From NCBI GenBank assembly GCA_002049495.1, contig LLYS01000013.1:1-61856 (forward strand): a stretch of DNA of 61,856 nucleotides. The letters are read 5' to 3'. A program made the position numbers and the translations under genes. The notes beneath the pieces are model-generated. The model saw nothing but the letters and a program-made list of their open reading frames with translations, had not been told where the DNA came from and ran no database searches. This document shows, piece by piece, positions 7,808 through 17,000 of this stretch. Each line of letters opens with the position of its first letter. The first letter of the stretch is position 1. Source of the stretch: Epsilonproteobacteria bacterium tcs-49. Its GTDB lineage: Bacteria > Campylobacterota > Campylobacteria > Campylobacterales > Sulfurovaceae.

Positions 7808-10024
7808 CTACTTTTTACCCAAATCTATCTGTATACACAAACCGTTTTTTGTATTGTACGCTTGTATATCTCCGCTCATGTGGCTTACGATGATGGTTCG
7901 GCTGATATGCAGCCCGATACCCGTACCTTTATCGGGATCTTTGGTCGTAAAGTACGGCTCAAACATCCTCTCAAGCACCTCCTTTTGAACGCCGCCGCCG
8001 CTATCGCAGAAAAAGACCGTACCCCTTTGGCTGTCGATCCGTATCGTGATGCGACCATCAGTATCGTTTTTGACAATCGCATCTTTGGCATTGCTGAAAA
8101 GATTTAAAAACACTTGCTGCATCTGGCTTGCATACCCCTCTATCTCAAAGCCCTCACCCTCTATGGTACATTCGATATTGTGGTTTTGCAGCTGGGCGTG
8201 TAAAAGCCTGTGGACGTTATCAACGATATCTTTGATATTGAATTTTGTTTTGGTTTTGTCCGTTTTGAAAAAATCCCTAAAATCATCAATGGTTCTACTC
8301 ATAAAGTTTATCATTTTGATCTCTTTATCCACAAACTCTTCTAGAAACCGCGCATCTATGAGCCCCTCTTCATAGTCATCTTCAAGGTTTTGGATATTGA
8401 TACTGAGCGCATTGAGGGGTTGCCGCCACTGGTGGGCTATGGCACTTATCATTTCACCCATCGCTGCGAGTTTGGATTGTTCCTGCAGCATCTTATCTTT
8501 GTGTTTCAACTCCTCCAACTGCAAACGCAGCTCCCTTGTTTGCTCCCGCACCTTCTGCTCCAGGGTTGTATTCAGCGTCTGGATCTGCTGCTGCGCGTAT
8601 TTTCGCTGGGTGATATCAACGATGGAAAACTGCATCATCTCTCTGCCTTCGGTGTTGAAGCTCAGCAGATGAACCTCCGCATCCCAAAGCTCGCCGTCGG
8701 GTGTTTGATGCAGCCACTCAAAAACAATTTTGCCGCTTTTGATAGCCCGGTTTATATAATCCAACGCTTTTTTTTCCGAAGGGGTTTGGTCATACTGCCT
8801 CGGTGCCGATACGTCCAAAGGGGTTTTGCCGATCAACTCCTCCTTTGAACCAAACCTGTATTTTGACACGGCTGCGGGGTTGCAGTCGATATATTGAAAC
8901 GTCTTGAGATCCATAACAACGGTCGGGATCGTCGAACTTTCAAAAAGTGTTTTTTGAAAGTTTTTCTCCTCTTCGATCTCTTTTTTTGATAAAAGCAGCT
9001 GCTGTTCATTCTCCTTGACCTGTAAAAAAAGATTTTGCAGATAATCGCTTAACTGCTGGTACTCTTTGATATAAAGCTGCAGCGGTTTGTGTAATCTTTG
9101 CGATTGCAGCAGTTCTCCTGCAAAGCGTTGGAGCTTTTTCAGCGGAGCAGCTACTATCCTCTGAATCGCAAGTACGGAAAAGACAATCAGCAGGATAAAC
9201 ACCCCCACCAGCGTTGTAAAGATAGCGGTAAAATCTTTATTCTGCTTGCGAAGCATCCGGCTTTGCTGCAGCATGGAGATGCTGAGCTTGCTTTCTATCC
9301 CGTTAAACTCCAAAGCTGTTTTATACGCCATCTTGTCATCCAGGGTCATAAGTGAGTCATAAACCGTAACGGGCTTGGGGAGGAACTCCTCACCGCTTTG
9401 AAGAATGCTGTAGCGCTCAAAACCGATAGAGACATAATCAAGCGCCGTATTTTTTTGGATCTTATTGATCAAAGCGTTTGCACTGTTGACCTCCATAGCC
9501 GCCGCATAGATACCGATAACGTTGCCGCTTTTGTCCACTACAGCTTTTGAAGAGAGGAAAAAGAGCTTTTTTCTACCCTCGATCTCTATGGCGGTCAATC
9601 TTTTTTCAAGGGCTGCCGTGTGTATCTTTCGGATTTCTCGGATCAACGGTGCCCGGTCATACAAAAGATAGCTAGCGCTGTAGGCTTTACGCTCTGTGAC
9701 AAAAGCTGAAAAGTTTGCAGTAGAGGGCATATTTTGGAGTAATCTGTTTTCTATATATCTTCCATCCTCATTTTTAACCGCTGCGAAAAAACCACTCCCG
9801 AATGTTGTGTTTTTGACCGCTTCATTCAACTCCTCGACGGTCATATCTATGATCACCTGTGCCATCTTTCTGCTTTGCTGGAAATATTTTTTTGATTTTT
9901 TCTGCAGCAACTCTTCATAGGAGTTTGACACGAAGTAAAAAGCGATACTGAGCATAAACAGCGTTCCTATAAAAAAGACAAGGGCAAATATGGATTTTAA
10001 ACTGAGTGTAAAGCGCTTTTTCAT
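7808..10024 (-). CDS. Membrane sensor histidine kinase, candidate LuxQ-type partner of LuxP
   Basis: A 738-residue inner-membrane kinase. It has a short N-tail, a membrane segment (about 13-33), a periplasmic region of roughly 230 residues, a second membrane segment (about 270-295) and a HAMP-like linker. A PAS domain follows (about 365-480, with IDCNPAAVSKYRF), then a coiled coil. The phosphoacceptor is H531 in HQWRQPL, and the HATPase has N-box NLFSNAKDAI and GTGIGLHISR. Its ATG overlaps the luxP stop codon, so the two are translationally coupled, which strongly suggests that the periplasmic part reads LuxP. Vibrio LuxQ is a hybrid kinase with a receiver; none is seen here and no response regulator is adjacent. 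Kinase certain; LuxQ role inferred. Confidence 0.85.
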   Translation of the reverse strand: MKKRFTLSLKSIFALVFFIGTLFMLSIAFYFVSNSYEELLQKKSKKYFQQSRKMAQVIIDMTVEELNEAVKNTTFGSGFFAAVKNEDGRYIENRLLQNMPSTANFSAFVTERKAYSASYLLYDRAPLIREIRKIHTAALEKRLTAIEIEGRKKLFFLSSKAVVDKSGNVIGIYAAAMEVNSANALINKIQKNTALDYVSIGFERYSILQSGEEFLPKPVTVYDSLMTLDDKMAYKTALEFNGIESKLSISMLQQSRMLRKQNKDFTAIFTTLVGVFILLIVFSVLAIQRIVAAPLKKLQRFAGELLQSQRLHKPLQLYIKEYQQLSDYLQNLFLQVKENEQQLLLSKKEIEEEKNFQKTLFESSTIPTVVMDLKTFQYIDCNPAAVSKYRFGSKEELIGKTPLDVSAPRQYDQTPSEKKALDYINRAIKSGKIVFEWLHQTPDGELWDAEVHLLSFNTEGREMMQFSIVDITQRKYAQQQIQTLNTTLEQKVREQTRELRLQLEELKHKDKMLQEQSKLAAMGEMISAIAHQWRQPLNALSINIQNLEDDYEEGLIDARFLEEFVDKEIKMINFMSRTIDDFRDFFKTDKTKTKFNIKDIVDNVHRLLHAQLQNHNIECTIEGEGFEIEGYASQMQQVFLNLFSNAKDAIVKNDTDGRITIRIDSQRGTVFFCDSGGGVQKEVLERMFEPYFTTKDPDKGTGIGLHISRTIIVSHMSGDIQAYNTKNGLCIQIDLGKK

Positions 10025-11076
10025 CTGCTGTACCTGAAAGCTCTTTGTTTATACTGCTCTATCCTCTGTGCGGGGGTGGTTTTATCCACTATCTTGAAAC
10101 TTCCCGAATAGATAAGCGGGGTCTCTTTTCCCAAAATATCCAGTTTGATCGCTTCAGCCATCGCCACACCGTTGTCATCATTCATCCGCATCACCGTTAC
10201 ATCCAGCGTACCCTTTTCTATCATCTGAAGTTCAACACTTCCCCCGCCCCATCCATTGAGCAAAACAGCTTCCGACACCCCCGATTCCCGCAGCGCTTCA
10301 CTGACCCCCACAGCGACATCCGTTGAGCAGCTGTAGATATAATCAAGGGACTCCAGCTCCCCATAACCGGCCACAAATCTTTTGGCTTTTTCTCTGCTGC
10401 CACCGGTAAAATACGCATTTTTGAGCGTATGCGCATCCTGAACCATCTCTATAAAACTGTCTCCGCGCATCTGTGAGACATACCCCTGCGTATGATACAG
10501 CATCAGATAGTTCGCGCCCTTTTTCTGCTGCTTTTGGAAATAGCGCGCCAAAAGCTTTGTCCCCTCAATATGGTCAAAGCCCACATACATAAAGGGTTGG
10601 GTCCCCTCCCACTGCTTAAGCGGCGTCGTGATGTTTTGTAAAATGATTTTTTGTTTTTGGTTGTTGATAAGCTGTGCGATGAGCTTTTTATGTCCGCTGA
10701 TATTGAGCGTAAACACAAGATAGTCGCTGTCGTTTTTCAGCAGTTTCAAAAGTGAGCGCTTCAGCCCCATCTCGTCGGTTTCATCCACAAAGATAGCTTC
10801 TATCGCATAGTCGATACCGAGTTCTTGCATTCTGGCTTCAAAGGATTCCCGACTTCGCCGCCAATAATCACTCACCTGCCCTCCGGGGTAAAGCATCGCT
10901 ATTTTCACTTTTTTATGCACCTTGTCTATAGCAACGGCTTGCCCCTGTACAATGCTGTCAAAGCGCTCCATCAACCCCTTTTGTTTCGGGTATTTTTTGA
11001 CATACTCATCAACGCTGTAATACTCACTTCCCACTGCCATACCTAAAAACACCGCAACTAAAACAAAAACCCGCAA
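10021..11076 (-). CDS. luxP: LuxP-type autoinducer-2 binding periplasmic protein
   Basis: A 351-residue periplasmic binding protein. The start is a TTG with AAGG six bases upstream; the first ~17 residues form a signal peptide. It resembles Vibrio LuxP along its whole length, with QVSDYW, LQNITTP, YVGFDH, STDVA, NGWGGGS and TVMRMNDD blocks in the same order. The residues that contact the AI-2 borate diester in V. harveyi LuxP (Q77, S79, W82, N159, R215, S265, T266, W289, R310) appear as Q67, S69, W72, N148, R204, S251, T252, W276 and R297. LuxP numbering is from memory, but the offset rises smoothly from 10 to 14. It is the first gene of a two-gene operon with the kinase. Other sugar-binding relatives (RbsB-like) lack this combination. 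Confidence 0.9.
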   Translation of the reverse strand: MRVFVLVAVFLGMAVGSEYYSVDEYVKKYPKQKGLMERFDSIVQGQAVAIDKVHKKVKIAMLYPGGQVSDYWRRSRESFEARMQELGIDYAIEAIFVDETDEMGLKRSLLKLLKNDSDYLVFTLNISGHKKLIAQLINNQKQKIILQNITTPLKQWEGTQPFMYVGFDHIEGTKLLARYFQKQQKKGANYLMLYHTQGYVSQMRGDSFIEMVQDAHTLKNAYFTGGSREKAKRFVAGYGELESLDYIYSCSTDVAVGVSEALRESGVSEAVLLNGWGGGSVELQMIEKGTLDVTVMRMNDDNGVAMAEAIKLDILGKETPLIYSGSFKIVDKTTPAQRIEQYKQRAFRYSR

Positions 11077-11103
11077 ACTCCGCCTTTTTAAGTTTTTATT
11101 TTA

Positions 11104-11109
11104 ATTATA
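11104..11109 (-). promoter_or_regulatory. Candidate luxP -10 element
   Basis: On the minus strand a TGGATATAAT extended -10 lies about 30 bases upstream of the luxP TTG. No good -35 hexamer is seen, as is common in Campylobacterota promoters. Confidence 0.45.
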
Positions 11110-11179
11110 TCCAATCTGCGGTAACGGGGTATTAAACTGTGGTAAAATCTGTAAAAGAAAGTTTGACTAAAAAGAAGCT

Positions 11180-11339
11180 TTAATAACCGAAAGCGGTGGC
11201 CCTGCTGTCTACCTCAAATTTCCAAATACCAAAGATCGGGTTTGTTTCATTGTCAGGTTCGCTTACTTCTTTAAATGCGATACATATGCAATATATCCGC
11301 CATCAAGTTTATGGCTGAATATCTCATTTTTGATCCTTT
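11180..11339 (-). pseudogene. Possible decayed small ORF (two frames)
   Basis: In this otherwise gene-free stretch two minus-strand frames look protein-like. One reads HKLDGGYIAYVSHLKK and stops. The next frame carries on with KEVSEPDNETNPIFGIWK and ends at 11180. DGGYIAYV is reminiscent of the opening of HicB-type antitoxins, but the rest does not fit. No intact start joins the two parts; an 18-codon frame beginning MRYSAINLMAD with AAGGA upstream also exists. A frameshifted remnant is the simplest reading; chance is not excluded. Confidence 0.25.
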
Positions 11340-11342
11340 AAG

Positions 11343-11495
11343 GATTATACAAAAGCGCCAAAGAGGAACCCGGTAACACGGCAGGGTTCAGACACCACGG
11401 GTTCTTTGGCGTCGATACATGAACACCAATCCATCTGCCGCACTCCTTGGCCACACAGGGTACGAATAGACCGTATCACCCGTGTAAAGATTATT
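11343..11495 (-). ncRNA. Highly structured unassigned RNA with predicted pseudoknot
   Basis: The minus strand can form a rod of four stacked helices: 11357-11364 with 11444-11451, 11376-11384 with 11435-11443, 11384-11390 with 11420-11427, and 11391-11396 with 11408-11413. The apical loop (11398-11404) is complementary over seven bases to the internal bubble (11366-11372), giving a pseudoknot. Mismatched A/C pairs on the plus strand become G-U wobbles on the minus strand, so the minus strand is the likely RNA. A competing hairpin, 11356-11364 with 11403-11411 extended by 11368-11372 with 11398-11402, is followed by CTTTTG and could act as terminator or switch. A separate 5' hairpin pairs ACACGGG with CCCTGTGT. 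An extended -10 (TGCTAAAAT) lies just upstream near 11497-11505. It does not match tmRNA, RNase P or SRP RNA as I know them; a divergent 6S RNA is not excluded. Confidence 0.5.
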
Positions 11496-11663
11496 TTAGC
11501 ATAGATTCATTTTATTTTACATTGTCTGTTTTTTTGATAAGATTTTATTAGGCAAGTGATGACGTGACTATAGGCGTGCAGGCTCCGCCATGTAAAAGCA
11601 CGGTTATTATCCTGCCGCTTGCTGTGAAAATAGAAAAAAGATGACGGGCGGTAACAATGAGCC
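11496..11663. other. Region upstream of CRISPR array (candidate leader)
   Basis: This stretch has an AT-rich half (11496-11560), then a GC-richer part with a CGTGC/GCACG hairpin (about 11574-11604) and the sequence running into the first repeat. No coding frame of note is seen. It is on the 5' side of the array with respect to crRNA transcription, so it is the candidate leader, but because every repeat carries its own promoter element, a leader promoter may not be needed. Confidence 0.3.
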
Positions 11664-12626
11664 GTTTTAATATCCCTCAAATCCCTGTTTTGTTAAAATA
11701 CTTACAAAAGCATTATCAAGGCTTGGATTGTTTTAATATCCCTCAAATCCCTGTTTTGTTAAAATTTTACAAGACTTTCAATCGAAGAGGATTTTGTTTT
11801 AATATCCCTCAAATCCCTGTTTTGTTAAAATTAGAAGATCGATCTATGGTGCTGGTTTACTGTTTTAATATCCCTCAAATCCCTGTTTTGTTAAAATCTA
11901 AAAGATGGAAACGTGTGAAGATTGTTTGTTTTAATATCCCTCAAATCCCTGTTTTGTTAAAATTTATACGTGTTCGCAGCAGCATCTCTTCATGTTTTAA
12001 TATCCCTCAAATCCCTGTTTTGTTAAAATGGACAAAGAAGCGATTGATCCGGCGCTGGCGTTTTAATATCCCTCAAATCCCTGTTTTGTTAAAATATGAT
12101 TTTAATTAGTGGTATTTTAACAATACTGTTTTAATATCCCTCAAATCCCTGTTTTGTTAAAATGCCTTCTAAAAAATATATGATAATTGATGTGTTTTAA
12201 TATCCCTCAAATCCCTGTTTTGTTAAAATATTAGCTGTTACTTGAACCAATATTTTACTGTTTTAATATCCCTCAAATCCCTGTTTTGTTAAAATTGATG
12301 CGTCAACAGTAGTTTCGAATAATGCGTTTTAATATCCCTCAAATCCCTGTTTTGTTAAAATTCCATGCTTAAAAAATGAAGTAACTTTTAGGGTTTTAAT
12401 ATCCCTCAAATCCCTGTTTTGTTAAAATTTTTTTGTGCATGTTCGTTTCTTTTGTTTTGTTTTAATATCCCTCAAATCCCTGTTTTGTTAAAATAATACA
12501 AAGAAAAAGCAAACTGAGTTGGGAGTTTTAATATCCCTCAAATCCCTGTTTTGTTAAAATTATCGAAGCACAATCACTAACTGTAAGATCGTTTTAATAT
12601 CCCTCAAATCCCTGTTTTGTTAAAAT
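11664..12626 (+). CRISPR. Type II-C CRISPR array, 15 repeats and 14 spacers
   Basis: Fifteen copies of a 36-bp repeat start at 11664, 11730, 11796, 11862, 11928, 11994, 12060, 12128, 12194, 12260, 12326, 12393, 12459, 12525 and 12591. By eye all copies are identical, including both ends. Spacers are 30 nt except the seventh (32) and eleventh (31). The repeat begins GTTTTAATATCC, like other type II repeats read in the crRNA direction, and ends TTTTGTTAAAAT. The last nine bases, TGTTAAAAT, form an extended -10. Transcripts would thus begin six or seven bases into each spacer, giving guides of about 24 nt, as known for Neisseria and Campylobacter type II-C arrays. The array runs opposite to the cas genes, and the tracrRNA lies between it and cas2. 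Confidence 0.98.
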
Positions 12627-12684
12627 AGGTGAGCTTACCAGCGGCTATATATAGGGGTTTGAACGATATTTTTGTGGCTGTTTT

Positions 12685-12713
12685 TTGCAATTTTGTCTAA
12701 AAAATGCTACAAT
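12685..12713 (+). promoter_or_regulatory. tracrRNA promoter
   Basis: TTGCAA at 12685-12690, a 17-bp spacer and an extended -10 TGCTACAAT (TACAAT at 12708-12713). The expected transcription start, about 12720, is exactly where the anti-repeat begins. Confidence 0.8.
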
Positions 12714-12719
12714 TATTCT

Positions 12720-12820
12720 GTTTTAACAAAACAGGGATTTCAATGTTAGGGATATTGAAATAATCTATCTTTAGGATAGAGACCATAAGCAAAATCAAAA
12801 CAGCACCAGCTGTTTTGGTT
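12720..12820 (+). ncRNA. tracrRNA
   Basis: Trans-activating RNA that pairs with each crRNA repeat to load Cas9. The anti-repeat is in two blocks: 12721-12740 matches the repeat complement over 20 bases, then a bulge (CAATGTT), then AGGGATATTGAAAT at 12748-12761. Downstream is a hairpin TCTATC/GATAGA (12764-12769 with 12775-12780). A strong 9-bp stem CAAAACAGC/GCTGTTTTG (12796-12804 with 12809-12817, ACCA loop) follows and is probably the 3' end. That last stem lies antisense to the final codons of cas2. There is no clear U-run after the stem, so the exact 3' end is uncertain. Confidence 0.88.
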
Positions 12821-13127
12821 GCGCTATTTCATCACTGCTTTTTTCCCCGATAAGAATCTCCATATGCTCAAACTGTTTATCGGTAAAAGACACCATGCGA
12901 ATATTGCCTTTAAATTTATTGGTTGCTATGTAATCTTTAAGCCGCTTTCTTCCAGCTATGCTGGCTTCATAACTATGAAATGATTTGACATATATTGAGT
13001 ATTGCATCATAGAATACCCGTTGGCTATGAGACTTTTGCGAAGCCGCAGGTAGTTTTTCTTATCTTTTTTACTTTGTGTGGGCATATCAAACATCACCAT
13101 CAGCCACATGAATCTATATGCACTCAT
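12795..13127 (-). CDS. cas2: CRISPR-associated endonuclease Cas2, type II
   Basis: A 110-residue Cas2, partner of Cas1 in spacer integration. The first strand, MWLMVMFDMP, carries the conserved Asp (residue 14). It overlaps the end of cas1 by 14 bases and is the last gene of the cas9-cas1-cas2 operon. Its last eight codons and stop contain the hairpin that, on the other strand, closes the tracrRNA; on the cas2 strand the same stem is followed by ATTTTGCTT and could terminate the cas operon. Confidence 0.95.
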   Translation of the reverse strand: MSAYRFMWLMVMFDMPTQSKKDKKNYLRLRKSLIANGYSMMQYSIYVKSFHSYEASIAGRKRLKDYIATNKFKGNIRMVSFTDKQFEHMEILIGEKSSDEIAQPKQLVLF

Positions 13128-14043
13128 TTTTTATCACGCTGTACGCTGGAGCATCTATGGCAGGCAGCTGCAAAGACAGCAGCTTTTCCTCCATAATCGC
13201 CTTTTGCAAAGAGTTTATCGTGATCTCCACAGCGACCCGCACACTGGATAACCCTTTGTCAATATCCACATACTCATGATTCAGCGTATCTACAAGCTCC
13301 GCTTTCAACTCCGTAGTCAAGTACTCGTACCCATCATACTTATGTAAAAGATGATAAACATGCAGATCGATGACCGGGCGAAACGGTTCTATCATGTCAT
13401 CTACAAAATTAAAAGGGTTGAAATAGTTTTGGTGAAACACTCCAAACGTCGGATTAAGACCTGCTCCTACCATCGCTCTGGCTACGGCACTGCGCAAGAT
13501 AGCGTATGCGTAGTTAAGCGCGGAGTTTTTTATATCCGTCGCACCTTCCGTTTCCCTCACAAAATCGCTAAATATCGTATGCCAGTAGTATTTGGCCGCT
13601 TTTGCTTCATTATTGCCGCTATCATTGCTTTTGACCGTATCGGCTAATTTTTGCAAGCGGAATTGCGGTTTTTCGATGTAACGCAGTACGGTGGCTTGAT
13701 TATCTATTTTTGATCGTATGAGTGCTTTCCAAAGCTGCTTTTTAAAGCCTTGCCCCATTTTCAACTGCGCATGGGTGACTTTGGAGTGTAAAGAGTGCGT
13801 ATGTAAAGGAAGGGAAAGAGAAGCGGGTAAAAAATCATTATCGACAAACAGTACGACCGCCCCGCTTTTTGCCAAAGCGGAGATAACGGCCGTAGTGATA
13901 AGACTGCGGTTGTTTTCTATAAGTAGTGTATGTATATCATGGAGATACTGGCTGTGTTTAACACCATCTATCTCGATGATAAGGTTTTCATTTTTCAGCG
14001 ATATTTTTGCCGGCTTTGTGATAAATACCGTTTTAAATGACAT
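13114..14043 (-). CDS. cas1: CRISPR-associated endonuclease Cas1, type II
   Basis: A 309-residue integrase subunit that forms a Cas1-Cas2 complex and inserts new spacers. It has the type II Cas1 form: an N-terminal beta domain (residues about 1-80), the alpha-helical catalytic part with NSALNYAYAILRSAVARAMVGAGLNP in the middle (Glu/His ligands of the metal site lie in this half; FGVFHQNYFNPFNFVDDM follows). The start lies only three bases after the cas9 stop, so they are co-transcribed. Normal length; no defect seen. Confidence 0.96.
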   Translation of the reverse strand: MSFKTVFITKPAKISLKNENLIIEIDGVKHSQYLHDIHTLLIENNRSLITTAVISALAKSGAVVLFVDNDFLPASLSLPLHTHSLHSKVTHAQLKMGQGFKKQLWKALIRSKIDNQATVLRYIEKPQFRLQKLADTVKSNDSGNNEAKAAKYYWHTIFSDFVRETEGATDIKNSALNYAYAILRSAVARAMVGAGLNPTFGVFHQNYFNPFNFVDDMIEPFRPVIDLHVYHLLHKYDGYEYLTTELKAELVDTLNHEYVDIDKGLSSVRVAVEITINSLQKAIMEEKLLSLQLPAIDAPAYSVIKNECI

Positions 14044-14046
14044 GCC

Positions 14047-17000
14047 CTACTCTTTTAATTTTTCATAGATAACCACTTTCGATTCTTTTACCTCATCACC
14101 GACAAGCACTCTGCCAAGCCGATAAAACCCTTGAACTTTTCCCGTGATATCAATATCGTACTTTTTTATCCCTTTTAAAGAGCCTATACCTTTCCACTTT
14201 GTATATTCTTTAGGTTGATAGTCCTCATTTGTAGGAAATTTAGGATTTCGCAGTTTTACCCTCACTCCACTCTCCGTAAATCCTTTGACGATACCGATCT
14301 CGGCACTATGCAAGACTTTTTTACTCTCTTTAAAAATCTCTAACAAATCATTTTCATATACTTTCATCGTATCGGCAGGTTGCAGCTTTTTTGCTTCTTT
14401 AGCGCTGTTTCTGATATCTACCCGCGATATTGTAAATTTTCTGGCACCGTAGATAAACTTAACATAGTGTAGCGATTTGGCGGTTGCGGCTTTACCGCCT
14501 CTTATGTTTATACTGACCTCTTCACCTACCCGCTTAATCCTACGGATATCATTGTCCTGAGAATCTTTCAGCGGAATGCTCCATAGCCTGTCGATCTCTT
14601 TTTTTAACTGTTCTTTTTCATCTTCAGTGTTGATAAACGCCGCGGAGTTTAAAGCAGACACTATCTGCTGCTTTCGCTGGACTATCGCTTTTGCCACGGG
14701 ATCTTTAGGATTTTCCTGAAGCACTTTTACACGCCCGATGATCTCTTTATCAAACTCTTTTGCAAACTTTGTCGGATCAGTGGTAGGTTTTGGTTTTGAT
14801 TTTATATTCCCAAGCAGCTTTTCCCAGGAAACCCTGTAGGAGTAATCTTTGCCCTGCACCGTCTCATTGTGCGCTTTAGTATCGATGGGCTTTTTGCTGA
14901 CAAAAAACTTCACCGCCCGCAGATCACCGTGAAAATCTTTATAAAACGGACTGGTTTCAAGGTCCTGTTCATAGCGCTTTCGCAAATCATAGATCACGTC
15001 TGCAAGCTTCGCTCCCTCTATAAAAGGTGATATCTGTTTTGTCACTTCTTTACCGTCCAGGTATTGAGTACCGTAGTTCTCTCTATACAGTTTTGAAAGC
15101 TTTTGCAGATAGCTTTTTGAAAGCACTCCGACCAGGATCGCATCCTCGGCGTGGTGGAAGTTGGTATAGCGACTTTTTGCGTCCACGTGCAGCAGCTGAC
15201 GCAGATGCGAAGTAGCTCTGCCCTGTATGTGCTCTACCCCTACTCCGTTTGATCTGTACGCTTCATTGGCAAAAGGGTAGTAACGCTTGAGCACATCACC
15301 CAAAAGTATCTCCGCGTAGCTGGTAGCGTGCATCAGGTTACTATCACGCACTTCATGAAAAGTTTTATCCAGGTTTTCTGCCATCAAATTGACAAACTTT
15401 TTGAAATTGATCTTTTTTTCATTTTTCAACGCTTTTACAACTTCCGCGTATGATTCCTTTTTATCTTCAGACAAAAAGTCCATCGGCAGTCTGTTGCCCT
15501 TTTTGCTATTGAGATTAGAAAAATCCACGATCTTATTGTAATCAGCATCCACACCACCTAACGCGCGGGGCACGATATGCTCTATCTGTACTTTTTCGCT
15601 GAGCAGCTGCGCTACTCCTATCTTCACGCCCGAATCATACAGTGACATCTCCCCTTGCTGCTCCCACAGCCGGATCTTTTTGACATCTCTGTCTGTGAGG
15701 TTTTCTTTGTATTGTGCGTATGCTTTTTTGATGCGCTCTTTTTCTTCTTGCTTCTTTTTTTGAGCGTTTTCAATATCTTTTTGTACTTCATCGGGAATGC
15801 TCAATTCTCTGGCCGATTCAATCTTTATCTTGTCAAACTCGCCGTGTTCTTTACTCAGATGCTTTACCAAACGCAACGCACCCGATACAAGACTTTTGAC
15901 ACTATGATTCGAGATAAGATCCTCATCTTTTTCAAACTGCTTCAAATCCAGATACTCTATCCCCTTGTCATACCCGCTGTAATCCTCTTTGTGCTCATCA
16001 AATCCCGCTTTTTGTTTCGCAATATTTTCACCGATCACCTCCTTTTCAAGTTCAGGAATCAACCGATAAAGAGTTTTAAAGCTGTACTTGCCACTATTAT
16101 TGCCGGCTGGTTTGTTTTTATACAGCGAGAGGATAAGGGTCTGCACTTTATCCTCACTCAATCCCATATCATAACTGTTTAGTATTTCCCGGGCGTTTGC
16201 CATAAGCGCTTTTGGGCTGGTATGTATCAAAACCGCGTAACTGAGTTCATCCAAAATTCGCACCGCTTTGTCATGGGCAAAGATTTTCTGTAACGTCTCC
16301 TGATCAAGCGCGCTCAGCGCGGCAAAAAATTTAAACTTTACCAATACGTTTGTTTTATCTTTTTTCTTTTTTGGGTCACTATCAAGCATCTTGTTGATCT
16401 TGATCTCTTTTTCAAGCCCAAGCAGCTTGCGCACCTCTTTGACCGTCAGCTTTTCCACACTTTCAAAACGATCTATCCGCTCCATCACATGACGCAGCAG
16501 CTTATCACGCTGCTCTATGGTTAATTTTGTGTCTTTACCGATATTCATCTCATTAAGCGTTCTTAAGAGTTTAAAATAATCATAGCTGTATGAGTACAGT
16601 GATCCGCACTTTTGCGTTTTATCCAGTGCGCAGCGATTGATCATATCCTCTATAGGCTGCAGCTCTTCCTGAGTGAGGATGATATCTTTGATCTGTTCTT
16701 TGAGAGTATTCACACTTGTATTTTTTGGGAAAAAACCAAACTCTTCCTGTTTTGCAAATACTTGTTCAATCTCTTTTGCCACATCCTCACGCTTTATCAT
16801 ATAACGATAATCATCATGGTTTCTATAAGTCGGTGTTTCATTACCTGTTTCCATATCAAAAATGATCTGCCCGACCGTTTTATCTTTGTTTTGACACTTG
16901 AGCGCATCCATATACGCTAACCTGTCCTGCCACTTTTCAAGGCTCGGCGGCTGAGGTTCATCACCTCCTTCGCACTCGGCTTTCATTTGATCTTTGGCTT

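Noticed and set aside
11657-12109. An open frame running through seven CRISPR repeats and reading a repeated FNIPQIPVLLK peptide
   Set aside because: The 66-base repeat period is a multiple of three, so a frame stays open by chance; it is a CRISPR array, and the frame breaks at the first 32-nt spacer.
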